NCBI RefSeq assembly: GCF_028554725.1
Contig: NC_071671.1
Coordinates: 66,582,001 to 66,646,000, forward strand
Source of the DNA: Zeugodacus cucurbitae
Lineage: Eukaryota; Arthropoda; Insecta; Diptera; Tephritidae
DNA length: 64,000 nucleotides
Reading direction: 5' to 3'
The position numbers and the translations under genes were made by a program. Each line of letters opens with the position of its first letter. Position 1 is the first letter of the stretch. This document shows positions 24,333 through 36,076 of the stretch, piece by piece. Below the pieces are notes generated by a model. The model was not told where the DNA came from and did not search any database. It was given only the letters and a program-made list of their open reading frames with translations.

Positions 24333-25653
24333 CAGTGGCAGATTTACGAGCCAACAGACAGGAAGGCAGTAAGAGACAAAGTACTTTTAATGCTTCCTTC
24401 AAACAACGATTACTTATTTGTATGTATGCATGTATGTATGAATACATAAATTTGTGTTGGAAAAATAAATGTTTTGAAATTTGCAGGCATGTTTTTCAAA
24501 GATAAAGAGACTTTGCGTATTTGTTAGGTATTTTTAACTTTTTGCACATTCTAAATTCAGCAACGAAATCATCGGGATCTTCTACATCAGCGGACCATTG
24601 CTTTTCTAAAACACGAACAGTCTCCTGCATCTCAATAACGTCAAGATTTATGCATTTATTTGGCAAAATGTTTTCAATTTTGCAAAGCAGTTCTCGATGT
24701 TTGTCGCCTTCATAATTGTCGCGATTAGTTTGCCGTTTCGCCAAACGCGGAATTTTAATTTCTAAATCTAATTCTGCGGCTATTGTTTGCGGCTGATTCA
24801 AAAATTAGTTTAAACGATTGTTCAATTTTGAAAAACAAATAATAAGTAAAGTTGTGTATCTAATTCAGACCAGTTTTTCTGGTTGTTTTTATTAAAAATA
24901 TAGACATTTTAGTTAAGACACTCAAGTATTTTTTTGCAAACACCATAATTTTTTTTAATTTAAATTTATTTCACAACAGTTTGCTCATGGAACGAAAACT
25001 GAAAGTCATAATAGATGAGTTTTTATTTTTCCTGTATTATGATTAACAATAAACTGTAAAAAAAAATTATAGAAACCTTATTGGTGACTTTTCAGTTCAG
25101 AACTAATTTTCAAAATAAGTCCATTTTCGACTCACAATTCCCCTTAAATCTAAAAAAATCCAGTTCAGCAGCCACAGAGTTATAAGGCAAACTCATTACT
25201 TTGAAGCAAATTAAAAAAAATGTCTCTGACCAGTGTATATTTTTCTGGGTTTTTTAATTGGCCTACATTCCCACAACTTTTTAATACTATCCAGATACAA
25301 TAGGTTTGTTTTTAGTTTAACATTCTCATAGTTTCAAAAAATTAAATTCTATCAGCAGAAAAGTATCAAAATAGGCCGTTTGTGAACAAAAAAGTATAAA
25401 ATCACAAAATTTAGAAAAACAAGTATCAAAAAAAAAAAAATACAATTGTATCAAAACGGCAACGCTGTTAGTGACTAATGTATTCATTTATTTTACATAT
25501 TCATACATCGTCGGCAGAAAGATTGCTTTGAAAACAACAAATTACAATTTTTCAAATGACTATGTAGAATTAAATTCTATTCTTTAAAAATTGAATTACT
25601 TTGGGGGGGGGGGAGGTTTTAACACCCCAAAACCCCCCCTGCGTTCGCCCCTG
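24333..25653 (-). mobile_element. hAT-like element, decayed and internally deleted (boundaries tentative)
   Basis: The right edge, read on the minus strand from 25653, begins CAGGGGCGAACGCAGG, like many hAT termini. The left edge at 24333 begins CAGTGGCAGATTTACG, also hAT-like, but the two ends match only partly and no 8-bp target duplication is seen, so they may belong to two different elements. Inside is a hAT transposase fragment on the minus strand (24496-24801). A homopolymer run of G (about 25603-25613) lies just inside the right end. The middle (24802-25600) is AT-rich with no gene. Confidence 0.45.
24496..24801 (-). pseudogene. hAT transposase fragment (ZMYM1-like type), about 100 aa
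   Basis: The frame contains IPRLAKRQTNRDNY followed by a helical stretch and WSADVEDPDDFVAEF. This resembles the segment IPR-x-RQ-xR-N in the C-terminal half of hAT transposases of the group often annotated as ZMYM1-like or 'repressor of the inhibitor of protein kinase'-like. The usual SAEEYYR-type continuation after the motif has diverged. The N-terminal zinc finger, the catalytic residues and the C-terminal dimerisation block are missing. The ATG at 24801 is internal and has no meaning as a start. This is a relic of a transposon gene, not a host gene. Confidence 0.6.
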
Positions 25654-25890
25654 ATTATTTAGATGGTTTTAAATCTCACTACTGCTCAGGTGTTTGAAAA
25701 TGATGTTGGTTTGCTTTGAGCTAATGTGCTGTAATAATTAAGAAACAATTATAAACTACCCGAAAAATTTCAAAAAGTGATTAAGATTAGACCTTTGCTT
25801 ACAGAGAATTGTAAAGTGTTTGAAAGAGAGAATTAAGTCAGTTTGAGGTTCATTGATAAAAATAAACTTCAGAATTCTTTTCGAAATCTG
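25654..25890. other. Non-coding spacer
   Basis: A short AT-rich spacer between the hAT-like and mariner remnants, with no recognised feature. Confidence 0.5.
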
Positions 25891-26253
25891 GAGGTGTGTT
25901 CAAAAAAGAACGGGAATTTTCGTATTTTTAAAAAATGTAATAATTTGTCTACAGTAATGTTGTCGTCTGTTAAATAGTCCCCATTTGATATTATACACTC
26001 ATACAAGCACTACTTCCAATCGTCGAAACACTTTGAAAAACTAAATTTTTGAGATAGCCTTTGGCTCTTTCAGCTTGTGAAACGATGGCTCTTTAAGGTT
26101 TTCTTTATTTTAGGAAATAGGAAAATGTCACACGGAGTCCTATCTGGATATATGAAAACTTTACCGTATCTCAAATAAAAAAATGTCGACAATTGGATTT
26201 TTGGACAATTGAAATGAAATTTTAAAATTCCCGATATTTTTTGAACACACCTC
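25891..26253 (-). mobile_element. Internally deleted mariner (DD34D, irritans-like), 363 bp
   Basis: Both ends carry matching inverted repeats: GAGGTGTGTTCAAAAAA at 25891 and its complement TTTTTTGAACACACCTC ending at 26253. Similarity continues inward to (A)CGGGAATTTT. Between them only the last third of a mariner transposase remains, on the minus strand. No TA duplication is obvious at either edge. It is a non-autonomous deletion derivative of a mariner lineage distinct from the intact one at 5543. The same lineage left a split remnant at 42293-43202. Confidence 0.85.
25945..26152 (-). pseudogene. C-terminal remnant of mariner transposase
   Basis: The minus strand reads YPDRTPCDIFLFPKIKK, equivalent to the mariner signature YSPDLAPCDFFLFPKLK that holds the third catalytic aspartate. 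It continues, after stops and a likely indel, with CFDDWK and C-ISNGDY, the usual C-terminal end. The N-terminal and first two catalytic regions are absent. It cannot encode a working enzyme. Confidence 0.8.
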
Positions 26254-28195
26254 TCTTTCATTACTAGCATTACTATTTATAATTCTTTTTTTGAGCGAAA
26301 ATTATATTTTTATTAGAATTTGTGTGAAATGTTAGGTTTATGTCTTGATTATGATCTTCAATAAGAAAAACAAAGTATAGAGCCCCAAAACTTATGTTAA
26401 AATATATTTTTGAGGTTATGAACTTTTTCGATCTACACCAGCCAGAATGACTACAGACTAACATTAACATTTCCAGAATTTCTCACGCAATTACTCAACA
26501 CAAGCAATTACAACAAACCCGATGGAAGCATTAATCAACAAATTTGCTTGAGATCCATAAAAAGTTGTTGCATCATAACCAAATAATGAGGATGTCAATT
26601 ATAAAAGCAATATTTATTTAACTACCCAACAACCAGTCATAAGTACTTAGTGTAGTCTAAAAACTGCTAACCCACTTACAGTAGTCACTCACTTGCATGC
26701 AAACAGACCTACTCGTATACACTGGCATTTGGAGAGTTCAAAGTTGAATTTGCATGGAATGATTGCAATGCATTCTTGGTCAAGCTCGTAAAATGTAATT
26801 AAAACTATTTACTGCACAACGCTTAGTAAATTAGACAAGCAAAGAGCACAAATAATAAGCAGAAGCACAAGCAGAGGAGTATATACATATGTATATGTAT
26901 ATATGTGTGTATATGTTGCCGTTAAGGAGGTCATTACGGTTTACCACAAATATGACAGCTTCAGTTGTATTATTTACTGACACGGAGTTGTACATATATT
27001 AAAATTTTATTTTGCTCACATTTACTAAGTACATATTTCCTACAGCCACAGACATGCATATAAGCACACACACAGTCTCTTACATTTTCTGTATATGCCT
27101 AATAAATGTAGTAATTTGTCTTCTGAAAGTTCACCAGTTTGGCTGCTGTTGCATCTTGAATTGTGTCGACACTCAATCGTGTTTGGCAGTCGTCTTAATA
27201 TGCATTTAATTGCTGCTGACACTTTAATGAACAGCGCAGCAATGAATGTCTGACACTTAATTTAATTTGGACGCAAGAACTTGTGGGCCGCCGCAAAGTG
27301 TATTCAAGTGTTTAAGTGTCTTTTGTATGCCACATTATTGACAGTTTGCTGCAAGTGTAGCTTGCTTATGCTAATATATAATGTAAATTTATTTTCTCTC
27401 TTACTTAGATATTACAGTGTAGGTACTGATATTATTATATAAATAAGTGATGTGATCAGTCAGCTGATTAGCTTATAAACTTGGGAAAGCTGAGGGACTT
27501 AACTTAACCACAGAAAATTTACTCGAAGAAAAGGGATTAATGCTGATGAAATATGTATATAGAATATATTCTCAATAGCAAATTTTGGAAAATATTGTCT
27601 TTATATACTAAAAAGTGATTCATTGGTCTCGACCCACAACAACTTAATAGATCTAAGTCAAGTCATAAAGTGTTTTATGTACGAGGCTAACATTGAAAAC
27701 TGGTTCCTCAAATTATAAAAACATCATCCGAATAGTATTCGGAGGTTATAGAAGCGTTGACAGACCTTAGCTATACTGGCTACATAGAACGAGGTGTTTT
27801 TGAGAACTCACATTCTTTGTGGGAACGGTCAAAAACATAACAGTGACCAAAGCTTCGAGCTTCTGTTTAGATTCATACGACCTAGCTGAGAACTCTACTC
27901 AGTTATAATATCTTCTAGCAAAACATTTGTCAGAATAAATAGGTTTTATATAGGTTTGTTTCTCAGAGCAGAAAATGCACCAAATAAATCCCAAAAAATC
28001 TTAGGGAAGCATCGATATCTAAGGCCTAGTTATCATTGTTGATATAAATCACGTTGGATACAAAAACAAATGAAGATCGAACTTCTTAACGTTTCGATCT
28101 AAATCGAACTTTGTGATTCAAGCTCAAAATCGGATCTGGCAGATTCTGTTTCAGAACCCATGAGCTTACTTAATATATAACTATAAGAGAAGATA
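26254..28195. other. Non-coding stretch
   Basis: No gene or transposon recognised. An ATACATATGTATATGTATATATG block lies at about 26880-26912. The rest is ordinary AT-rich sequence. Confidence 0.5.
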
Positions 28196-28232
28196 TTCTC
28201 TGCCTCTCTCCCTCTCCCTCTCCCTCTCAATG
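28196..28232. repeat. CCCTCT hexanucleotide microsatellite
   Basis: Short run of imperfect CTCTCC repeats flanked by TGCCTCT on both sides. It creates an Arg/Glu/Gly-rich reverse-strand frame that is not a gene. Confidence 0.8.
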
Positions 28233-29755
28233 CCTCTATATCTTTATTTAAGAACAGAGCCCTTAATCTATGTGTTCTCAGTTTGTGATCATTCAACTGC
28301 AATCTAACCTTACCCCAGCTGACCCACATATGTATATAGCACTTTGATACGTCAACTATTCCAAGGTAGTTGGCACGATTATATAATTTTGAGTGTTAAA
28401 TATTTGTATGTATGTAAGGCGCTTATGCAATTAATTTTCATAAAACGAATTTATGTTTGTGCGACAACATAAAATGTCAAAGTGATAATTCTACGATAAG
28501 AATATTATAAAATTATGCCAACACTTCACAATACAATCAGCAAGTATGTCGTGTTTATATGCGCTCATTACGTCTGTGCCCTCGTTTATATAAGGCTTCT
28601 TCTACATATTTAGACCCCAAGCAATTTGCGAACTCAACCAGTTTATGATTATGTCACGTTTCGAGCATAAAGTGACGCAATTAAAGCCAGAGGGCGGACA
28701 ACGACTAAGCCACTCCGCACAGGGAACCCAAATACAAATGTGCGTCACACAGAGAGAGCGCAGGAGTGGGAGATGGGGGTGGTGAAAAACGCAGTCAGAA
28801 TTAAACAAATATCAAACATTTCGGGCTCGTATTTATTGTTTGCATATTGTCGCATTTCATTGGCATGACCAGCGGGCGGGCGGACGGTCCGTTGAAAGTA
28901 TGCATGAAAATGACAAAATACCAAAAAAAAAAAACACATACAGATACAACAAATATACGCAAAAATAAAATTATTCACTTGAAACGTGATACATTTCGAA
29001 AACGAGCCGGCCGAAATTAAATAGCAGCTCATCGCATGCAAAAATATCCACAACAAACCGAAAAATACTTTTCAGCCCACAAAAGCACTTCAAAATGGCA
29101 GAGAGTGATGCTGTGTGTACATATGTGAATGTATGTGTGCATATGTGTATGTGTGTTTATATGTATCTGTGTCACAAATATATATTTTGGCTGAGCTTTG
29201 TTTCACATGACTGACTGCTCGAGAGCCGCTTGTCGAACAGTTAATTTGATTTTGTATTTTTTTGTTGCTGTTGTTTTTTGTTTTTGTTATTGTTTTTTTG
29301 TTATTTTTGTTGCTCTTGTTGACGCCAAACAGTGCTGCCAACACATTGCGTACATTTAACATTGTTAAATGGCTGTCAGAGGCTGTCCGATTGTGGTTGA
29401 CCTAACGCAAACTTACATATGCTCCAACAAATATTTACAAACACACACACTCACATAGTATATTTACATTTACATGCACATACATACACACATGAAATGT
29501 ATGTTATGCTGGCATATGCGCACACTTGTCGTGCATAAATAAAGGATATGCACATAAGTAGAGGATCTGCATATATCACTTTGAAACTTTGTACCGAAGC
29601 TTTAGTAACTGCTCTACATATATACATATATATGTTTGTGTTTGTATGTATATGTATCTTTGTCTGTAGTAAATTTACATATATCCGTCCTCATGTGTGT
29701 GGCGTAAGTTTGCACTGCAGCTTTGTATTGTTTTGTTTTTAGTTTTTCGGTTTTT
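28233..29755. other. Non-coding stretch
   Basis: Contains a moderately GC-rich patch around 28630-28900, a poly-A run near 28923 and a GTT/T-rich low-complexity block at 29255-29320. A CA/TG-rich zone lies at 29100-29170. No recognised gene. Confidence 0.5.
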
Positions 29756-29756
29756 T

Positions 29757-29757
29757 T

Positions 29758-29790
<33 letters not shown>
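29757..29790. repeat. CT dinucleotide microsatellite
   Basis: A nearly pure run of CT repeats following a short T run. On the complement it reads GA and produces an Arg/Glu repeat in a spurious frame (29675-29932). Confidence 0.9.
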
Positions 29791-32700
29791 TGCTTTTGAT
29801 TGAGTTGTGTCGGATTAGTTTGGAAAATTGTTTGTATTTGTATGCATTTTTCGCTTGAAAAGTTCTGCTGTTTGTTGTTGGTGCAGAATCAATTTTAAGT
29901 TGCCGCAGCAGCAGCTGAAAAATGCAATGCAATGATATGTAGATTTAAAACTGTGCTCAGTGATACATGTACTCATACATACATACACACGCATATTTTA
30001 AAATAAGCACAGTCGATATTCGAATAAATTTAAGGCTTAATATAACTGAAATGCGAGAATTTAAGGTCGAATCTTATCTCTTTAAAAGTGTTCTGAACTA
30101 AAGCATCACTAGTATCTGTACGCTCTATCATCTATGCTAGCTCCCTAGTCCCTAGTCTCTTGCCTCTCAACTCAAGACCTTGTATCCAGAGTTTGATAAT
30201 GAGTTAGCTCTTTCTCTCTGTTTCACAGAACTCTTCATTCTATATATAATTAAAAATATTCTTAGTTTAATACTACACGAAATTTTTTCTCGAGGATGTA
30301 ACTGAAATTTTACTGTTGAAGATATTAAAGGGATAATAATCTTACTTTTATAAAACTATTTCTATACAGATAGTCCCATTTTAGGCTCATATTTTCCACT
30401 GATTCCACTAACCGTGGAGATTAAGGTCATTGCACTGGTTCTAACGGTATACTCTTGCCATTAACTCCATTTAAGAAAACCTCTTTGAATACTTTTTATA
30501 CTTCACTTGATATGTACTTCACTTGATATGTACTACAGATTTAAGTTTGGGCTAATATAACAAAGATTTATGACAATAACTGACATCACTAACAGTATTT
30601 TTGACAGTAAAGTTGCCTTTTCAATGGTAACCTTGACAAGAAGTTTTCACTGAATAACTTTTTTTACTGTAGCCCTGAAGACCCGAGAAAAAAAGCTATT
30701 TTCATGGTAAAACATTGTTTCATGCCCTCGAGCGATGATCGAGCAATAGATCAGCATCTGAGTGATCATCGAAAATGTTGCTGAAAGGCTTACCTCGGAC
30801 AAAGGCAAGCTCTAGAAAGTCATCTTATCTATATGGACTAATAAGGCCCTATAGTCAAATGTTTCTATTTTAATAATTTTGAATTTAAAATCGTATATTT
30901 TCGAATTCGAAATAATTCATAGCAGACCAATTATTTGTCCAACTCTTCAGACACCCGCAATTGAGCACATTCAAGTGAATATTCACCAGCAGCTGCCTAG
31001 GAATGAACTAACATGAACTGGTATTATATCTGTAAGACTGTAAACTCAATTGTAATGGAAATGAATAACGTTTGCGAAAAAAGTAAACCAACAAAAAACA
31101 CATACAAACCGAAAACATGTTTTTTCCTTTTTTTGTAATATGCATTTATCTCTATTTTTTCGGGCGACGCATTGAAATGGCAACTGTTTGCTTTGTCAAC
31201 AGTGTAAACACGCGCAGCGAGCGCCAGAGTGCAGAGGTGCGAAGAGTGACTGTGCATATGCAACGCGTTGCCCTCCCCTTTTTCAATGCGCCATGGGTGG
31301 TCCACACGTTTTTTATTTGTTTTCGCTTCTGCACCCTGTGTTAGGGAATTATTGACATTTGAAATCGTTTATTTATCGCTGCGATTTGCCAGCGCTTAAC
31401 GGTAGCTCACTCGGTGAATGAATGCTGCGCTTTGTATTGCATAGTTCTTGTGTAGTTTTTTGTGAGGTTATGTTTGCATATTTCAACTGTTAGTTAGTTC
31501 ACATTGAAAGGGATATAAAAAAGCGTTGCACCTTTTCAATGCGATACAATAGTTTTACTGTTATAATGCACACGAATGTGTGCTCAATCGCTCGAGTGCC
31601 TACTTATGTGGCACAAACGCATTCATATGCTAGTTAAATATATGTACAGAGGTTCATATTTTGTCGAATGCAATGTCAGTAATCCAAAATTCAATACGAT
31701 TTGATGCGAAATGATTTCAATCTTTGTTTTATATATTTTCCCAGAAGCACAATCTTTATGCTTAGTTTGCATATAATTTATTTCAAATATGGCGCATGTT
31801 ACAAATTTATAAGCCACAAATTTCCAATCTAACCTCACATTTATACCCGCATAAACAATGTAAAAAGAAATTCAGCAAATTTACTGTTATTTAAAGTTTC
31901 TGCTGCTCTTATTTGCATAACTCGAGCAAGCGAAAGATGAAAAGAATTTGAATAAAAACGAATTTACGAGCTTTGTTGTGGAGGAAATGGAAATTGGTTT
32001 GTGGAAATTTGGGAAATTTGCACTTGCTACCTGTGCCTTTTGTTTTCAAGCACAATGCCAAGCAGACACAAAAGTTTATATGTACATATATGTATAATAT
32101 AACCGTTACACAAGAGTATGCTCATTTAATTTTCGTACAATTTGTGTAGAAACCAAGTGAACAACAACAACAACATATGTTTCTTTTGTGTTATTTTCTT
32201 GGGTGAGCTTGTGATACATGTGAGGAGGACTCAACAAATTTTAGATAATCGAAATGAGTATTGACTATGCCATTCACTCACTTGAAAAATCAAATCCTTT
32301 TATCTTTTATATGGCTACTGCACTTATATAAATTACTTTCGTTCGATCAACAGCAAAGCGATAAGTATGGAGTATTGTTGTGAAAGTAAATTCCCTTTGA
32401 TGTCAAGCAGCTTGATTTCAGTGGTCAATGTAGAGCCTAAACATAATTTGTTTGATTAAAAAGCTCATGGAAACTATGTATGTTTATACATTTACTCTCT
32501 AAACTAGAGTATTTTTAGAATAAACTATTATGGGGACCATGCGTAAGGCAACACGACAACATATTACACGTGGACTACAATACATTGCGTCAAACCATTT
32601 AAAAACATTTTAAAAAAGTATTAAAAAATGGTACGAATAGCCTCACTGACTTTCATTCCCTCAGACTATACTCTTTGCGCCGAAATGTAGGCAACAGTCT

Positions 32701-32811
32701 TGAGCAAAATTATATTGCATACTTTTTGCGGTCAATACAAACTTCAACTGGAGAATTGAGCTGTAAATAGCCAGCAAACAGGCTAGGAAAATTATATATA
32801 TTTTTATATCA
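29791..32811. other. Non-coding stretch with one copy of the ATGTAGGCAAC word
   Basis: No recognised gene in 3 kb. At 32677-32696 is GCGCCGAAATGTAGGCAACA, a word that recurs at 50541 and 53055 (see findings). Open frames at 31024-31344 overlap on both strands with no family match. Confidence 0.45.
32677..32696 (+). repeat. Recurrent 20-bp word GCGCCGAAATGTAGGCAACA
   Basis: Nearly identical words occur at 50541-50560 (one internal mismatch and the last base), at 53055-53074 on the other strand (identical), and partially at 48918-48931. The flanking bases do not align well, so this may be the end of an old repeat or a shared binding site. Confidence 0.6.
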
Positions 32812-33340
32812 ACCAGAACCCTTTTTGGAAGGCTACATTCACCCCGAGTAACATAGGCTTTATTTATTGCTATAATCTCAATTTTGGAACAGGTGAGGGT
32901 ATCAAAAAGACTGCATCTCGGAGAATCTTGATCTGAAACTGAAAATCGTCTTGAAAGTCACTCTCTTCGCATCGCAATCGCATGCCAGTTAGTCGAGTAA
33001 CGAGCGCTCGCAGCTGCTTGCTGAACAGAATTTCAAAAACTCCCAAGTATGAGAGTCGAGTACGGAGCGTGTGCAGCGGCTTGAAGAAAAAAATATTATA
33101 ATAGAAATATACAAGCTCGCACTAGGGCGTCGAACTCTAAGCGTTCCCAACGTCATCATAATCATAGAGAAAGTCAACGGACAGCTTTGAATAGAGGTCG
33201 TAATCAATTCTTAGTTCATTGCAAATAAAATATTATTTCATGTTCGAATTTTCCTCATTTTACTTTTTTAAAATGGACCTAAGCCAGAAACGGGAAGGTA
33301 CATACATATGTATGGGAGAGTGTGAATAAGTGTGTAAAAA
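32812..33340 (+). mobile_element. Degraded Helitron fragment, related to 3740-4395
   Basis: From about 32812 to 33340 the sequence follows the Helitron at 3840-4340 closely, including ACATTCACCCC, GGTGAGGGTAT, ACGAGCGCTCGCAG and TTTTAAAATG. The 5' TC end and the 3' hairpin/CTAG end are missing. Its interior shows + strand R/S-rich codons (for example ARTRASNSKRSQRH-like) broken by stops, suggesting a decayed Helitron ORF start. A reverse frame at 32989-33207 is a shadow of this. Confidence 0.75.
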
Positions 33341-35080
33341 CTTATAAATTTTGAAATGTTGTTGTACTTTAAATAAACTTGAAGGTCTTCAAACAATAAT
33401 GGTGGCTTTTAGATATGCTTAGGGTCCATGTCAGCAAGTACAGTATATGAACTGAACTAAATAGGCCAACATTTTCGTTATAAAATGGGTGACATTTGAA
33501 TAAAACCCTTGAGACCTTGAATTTTGACTCTTCAATATAAAAGCTGACAACGAATGGCTAGTAATGATGGCCGCAATAGATTTCACCACCTCACCATTTT
33601 ATGCATAGTTAGTTAGTAAAGCTTCGAAAGCCAAAGCCCACAAATTACCAACATTCACTTAATTTCGCTACTAATACGCTTTGATTGCTGGCCATGACAT
33701 CTTTTCACTTCGACGCTCTACCAAAGCAAGCATCTCTGCTTGCTGCTTATACGACGAGCCACCGCACACCAGCACTCATACACCTGGGAGGGCGTGCGCC
33801 ACACATTTTCACACGCCACTGACGCGGGTGTTTATGCAGCATTATTATACCATATTAGGTGCACAGCAGCGGCATGTAAATTTCAGCTTATTACTTGCAA
33901 CTTATAGTGGCATTACATGTAACTGCTGCCACAAAGTTCTGCCTTTGCCGCTGTTAACTCCCAGAGGCGTGTGCTGGTATCCGAATAATATATATATATA
34001 TGTATATACATATATCTACTAATATATATGTATCACATTCTTACTTTTACCTAAAAATCTGCTGTGAAACTTTGCTCTCATTTACTGCTGATTTCACGGT
34101 GTTACCAACATTTGAGAATATATTTTTTTTTTTTAATTTTTGAAATTTTTTTCCGACTCCCGCCTACTTTTTGTTCTCGTGTTTTCATTTATGCTTGAAC
34201 GCATTTTCCCACACTTTTGCTTAATTTAATTTAAGTTTGCTTACTTTTCCCGTCTGCACACTCACAAGCGCGCCAGCGAATATTTGTGGGCGTAACACTA
34301 AGACTTGGCTCACCTACAGCATTGCTGTTCTGCTTCTCGTCCTACAACTAAGCTATGAAAAGATATTCCGCCGAAAAAAATTCTTTGCCGCAGCTGCTCG
34401 AGCGTGCAGCTACATACTTGGAAAGGTGTAGACGTTGTTAGAAACCTCATCCATATATATATATATTTACATTAAACGTCTTTGTTATTGTTTCCGCTTC
34501 GCTGTGCGAGCCTTGTGATGCTGTTGATTTTTCCTCGCCGCTTTGCTGTCTTTCGCTTATACTTGGTCTTCTTCTTCGTCTATTTTGCATGTGGAAATGT
34601 TAATTAGCCTTAAAATTATGCAATGCGCACGAAAGTATTCGACTGGGAATTTTGTGTGGGGAAAATGGCAAGGTAAGCTAAGATCTGGCAGTTCGGCGGA
34701 GTGTAAATTTGAATATATTCCTGTTTTAAATTCAAGCGATATTTCGATATAAAAGAAAACACATTATCATGACTTTTTAGTGTTTACATGATATTTGCTA
34801 GCTTTTCATAACAAAATGTGATTATTTTCCTTGAAAGTAGACTTCCTTAATGTGTAACATGCTGTGAAATTGGAGTAAAAAAACACAGTTTATATTCATT
34901 ATAGAGTCCGGAAATTATCGATGATCATATCTAAATCTCTAATATCTAAAATTTTAGTATTTTGTATTGAAAGAAGAGATCAACATGTTAGACCGCATTT
35001 CTTAATTACTTACAAATTTATATTTTATATTTAAATTATTCTCTTACATATGATTAATAAGTGTAATTCTCTCTTTTCAG
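33341..35080. other. Non-coding stretch
   Basis: Contains an AT dinucleotide-rich region (33985-34030) and a run of T near 34124. A donor-like GGCAAGGTAAGC occurs at about 34667-34676 with no good acceptor upstream. No recognised gene. Confidence 0.45.
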
Positions 35081-35105
35081 TTTGCAATATGTGCATTTAA
35101 CAATT
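35081..35105 (+). other. Candidate 25-base micro-exon (weak)
   Basis: A pyrimidine-rich CTCTCTTTTCAG ends at 35080 and GTAAGT begins at 35106. The 25 bases between contain an in-frame stop in some frames. It could be a micro-exon or chance. Confidence 0.15.
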
Positions 35106-35334
35106 GTAAGTAAAACACAAATACACTCAAGGTACTTGTATTAAGCATTCTAACCACATTTAAATATTTGCAAATTACTGATAATTTTAAGGAAAATAAT
35201 ATTTTTTCATTATCTAAGATCATTTATTGTAATAAGCACGATAGTTTTTGGAGATATGATTTTAATAGGGTGGACGCAAGGCCTATAAACGAATAGCTTT
35301 CTATATACCTTCCTATTCTCCAGATCTGACGAAT

Positions 35335-36076
35335 GGGTGATTAAATTCAAGGTTCCCTACTTTTTAAAGAACAAACACAGAAAATTCAAATTTAATGGTG
35401 AACATTTATTATCGTTCGAAATAACATTCTTTGGTATTTATTTTCTAAACATTATCTCTTTCAAATGTTGGCCGCGGCTCAGATGTGCAATCAGTTGAGT
35501 CCAATTTTCGATGACTCGTTCGAGCATTTCGACTGGTAACTGGCGAATGACAAGCATGATGTTTTGCTCCAAGGCCTGAATCGAAGACTCTAAACTTTAC
35601 ATAACCCCACAGAAAAAGACTAACTGTGTGATATCACACGATTCCATTGATGGATGCGATGTGTGAGGAGTAGCGCCGTCTTGTTGAAAACAAAAATCAC
35701 AAGCTTTAATTTCAGGCATCAAATAGTCGGTTATCACAGCTCGATCGATAGGTCGCCATTGACAGTTACGTTCTCACCGGCATCATTTTTGAAGAAATGT
35801 ACACTCTCAGCTATTGCTGTTATATTTCATTCACTCGATGCTGGGCGTGGTTCATTCGGTCAAATATTATCCAACAATGACTGTTGGGTCTCAAGTTGGG
35901 TTATGGTGTTGCGAATAGTATGCTCAGTAGGCCGATCATATTGACCATAAGTTGAGCGAAGCGCGCGAAACACATTCTTTACAAAATGTGAATTTTCGTA
36001 AAATAGTTGAAACGTCGCTCAGGCGTAAGTCTATCCATGCTATTAAAAAAAGTACCTCTACTTGGATCACCCTTTA
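35335..36076 (-). mobile_element. Internally deleted rosa-like mariner, about 740 bp
   Basis: Ends are inverted: GGGTGAT at 35335 and ATCACCCTT followed by TA at 36075-36076, with further pairing of AAAAAGTA-like inner sequence. Between them on the minus strand lies a shortened, frameshifted relative of the intact transposase at 5656-6741. The left TA is not evident. Because both termini remain, it may have been mobilised by an intact relative. Confidence 0.8.
35438..36038 (-). pseudogene. Broken rosa-like mariner transposase
   Basis: The minus strand starts MDRLTPE-RFN at 36038, parallel to MNRLTNEQRLQ of the intact copy. It continues through RALRSTYGQYDRPTEHTIRN-like and SLLDN-like segments with stops and frameshifts. 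It then jumps to FFKNDAGENVTVNGD, to FQQDGATPHTS, to SCDITQL and FLWGYVK, and ends LERVIENWTQLIAHLSRGQHL-KEIMFRK-stop at 35438. Internal pieces, including the first catalytic aspartate block and the region between the second and third aspartates, are deleted. Not functional. Confidence 0.85.

Noticed and set aside
32989..33207. 72-codon reverse frame
   Set aside because: Shadow of the Helitron relic, whose likely ancestral coding strand is the opposite one.
34543..34752. Donor-like GGCAAG/GTAAGC within a 69-codon frame
   Set aside because: No good acceptor or start context upstream, so an exon is not supported.
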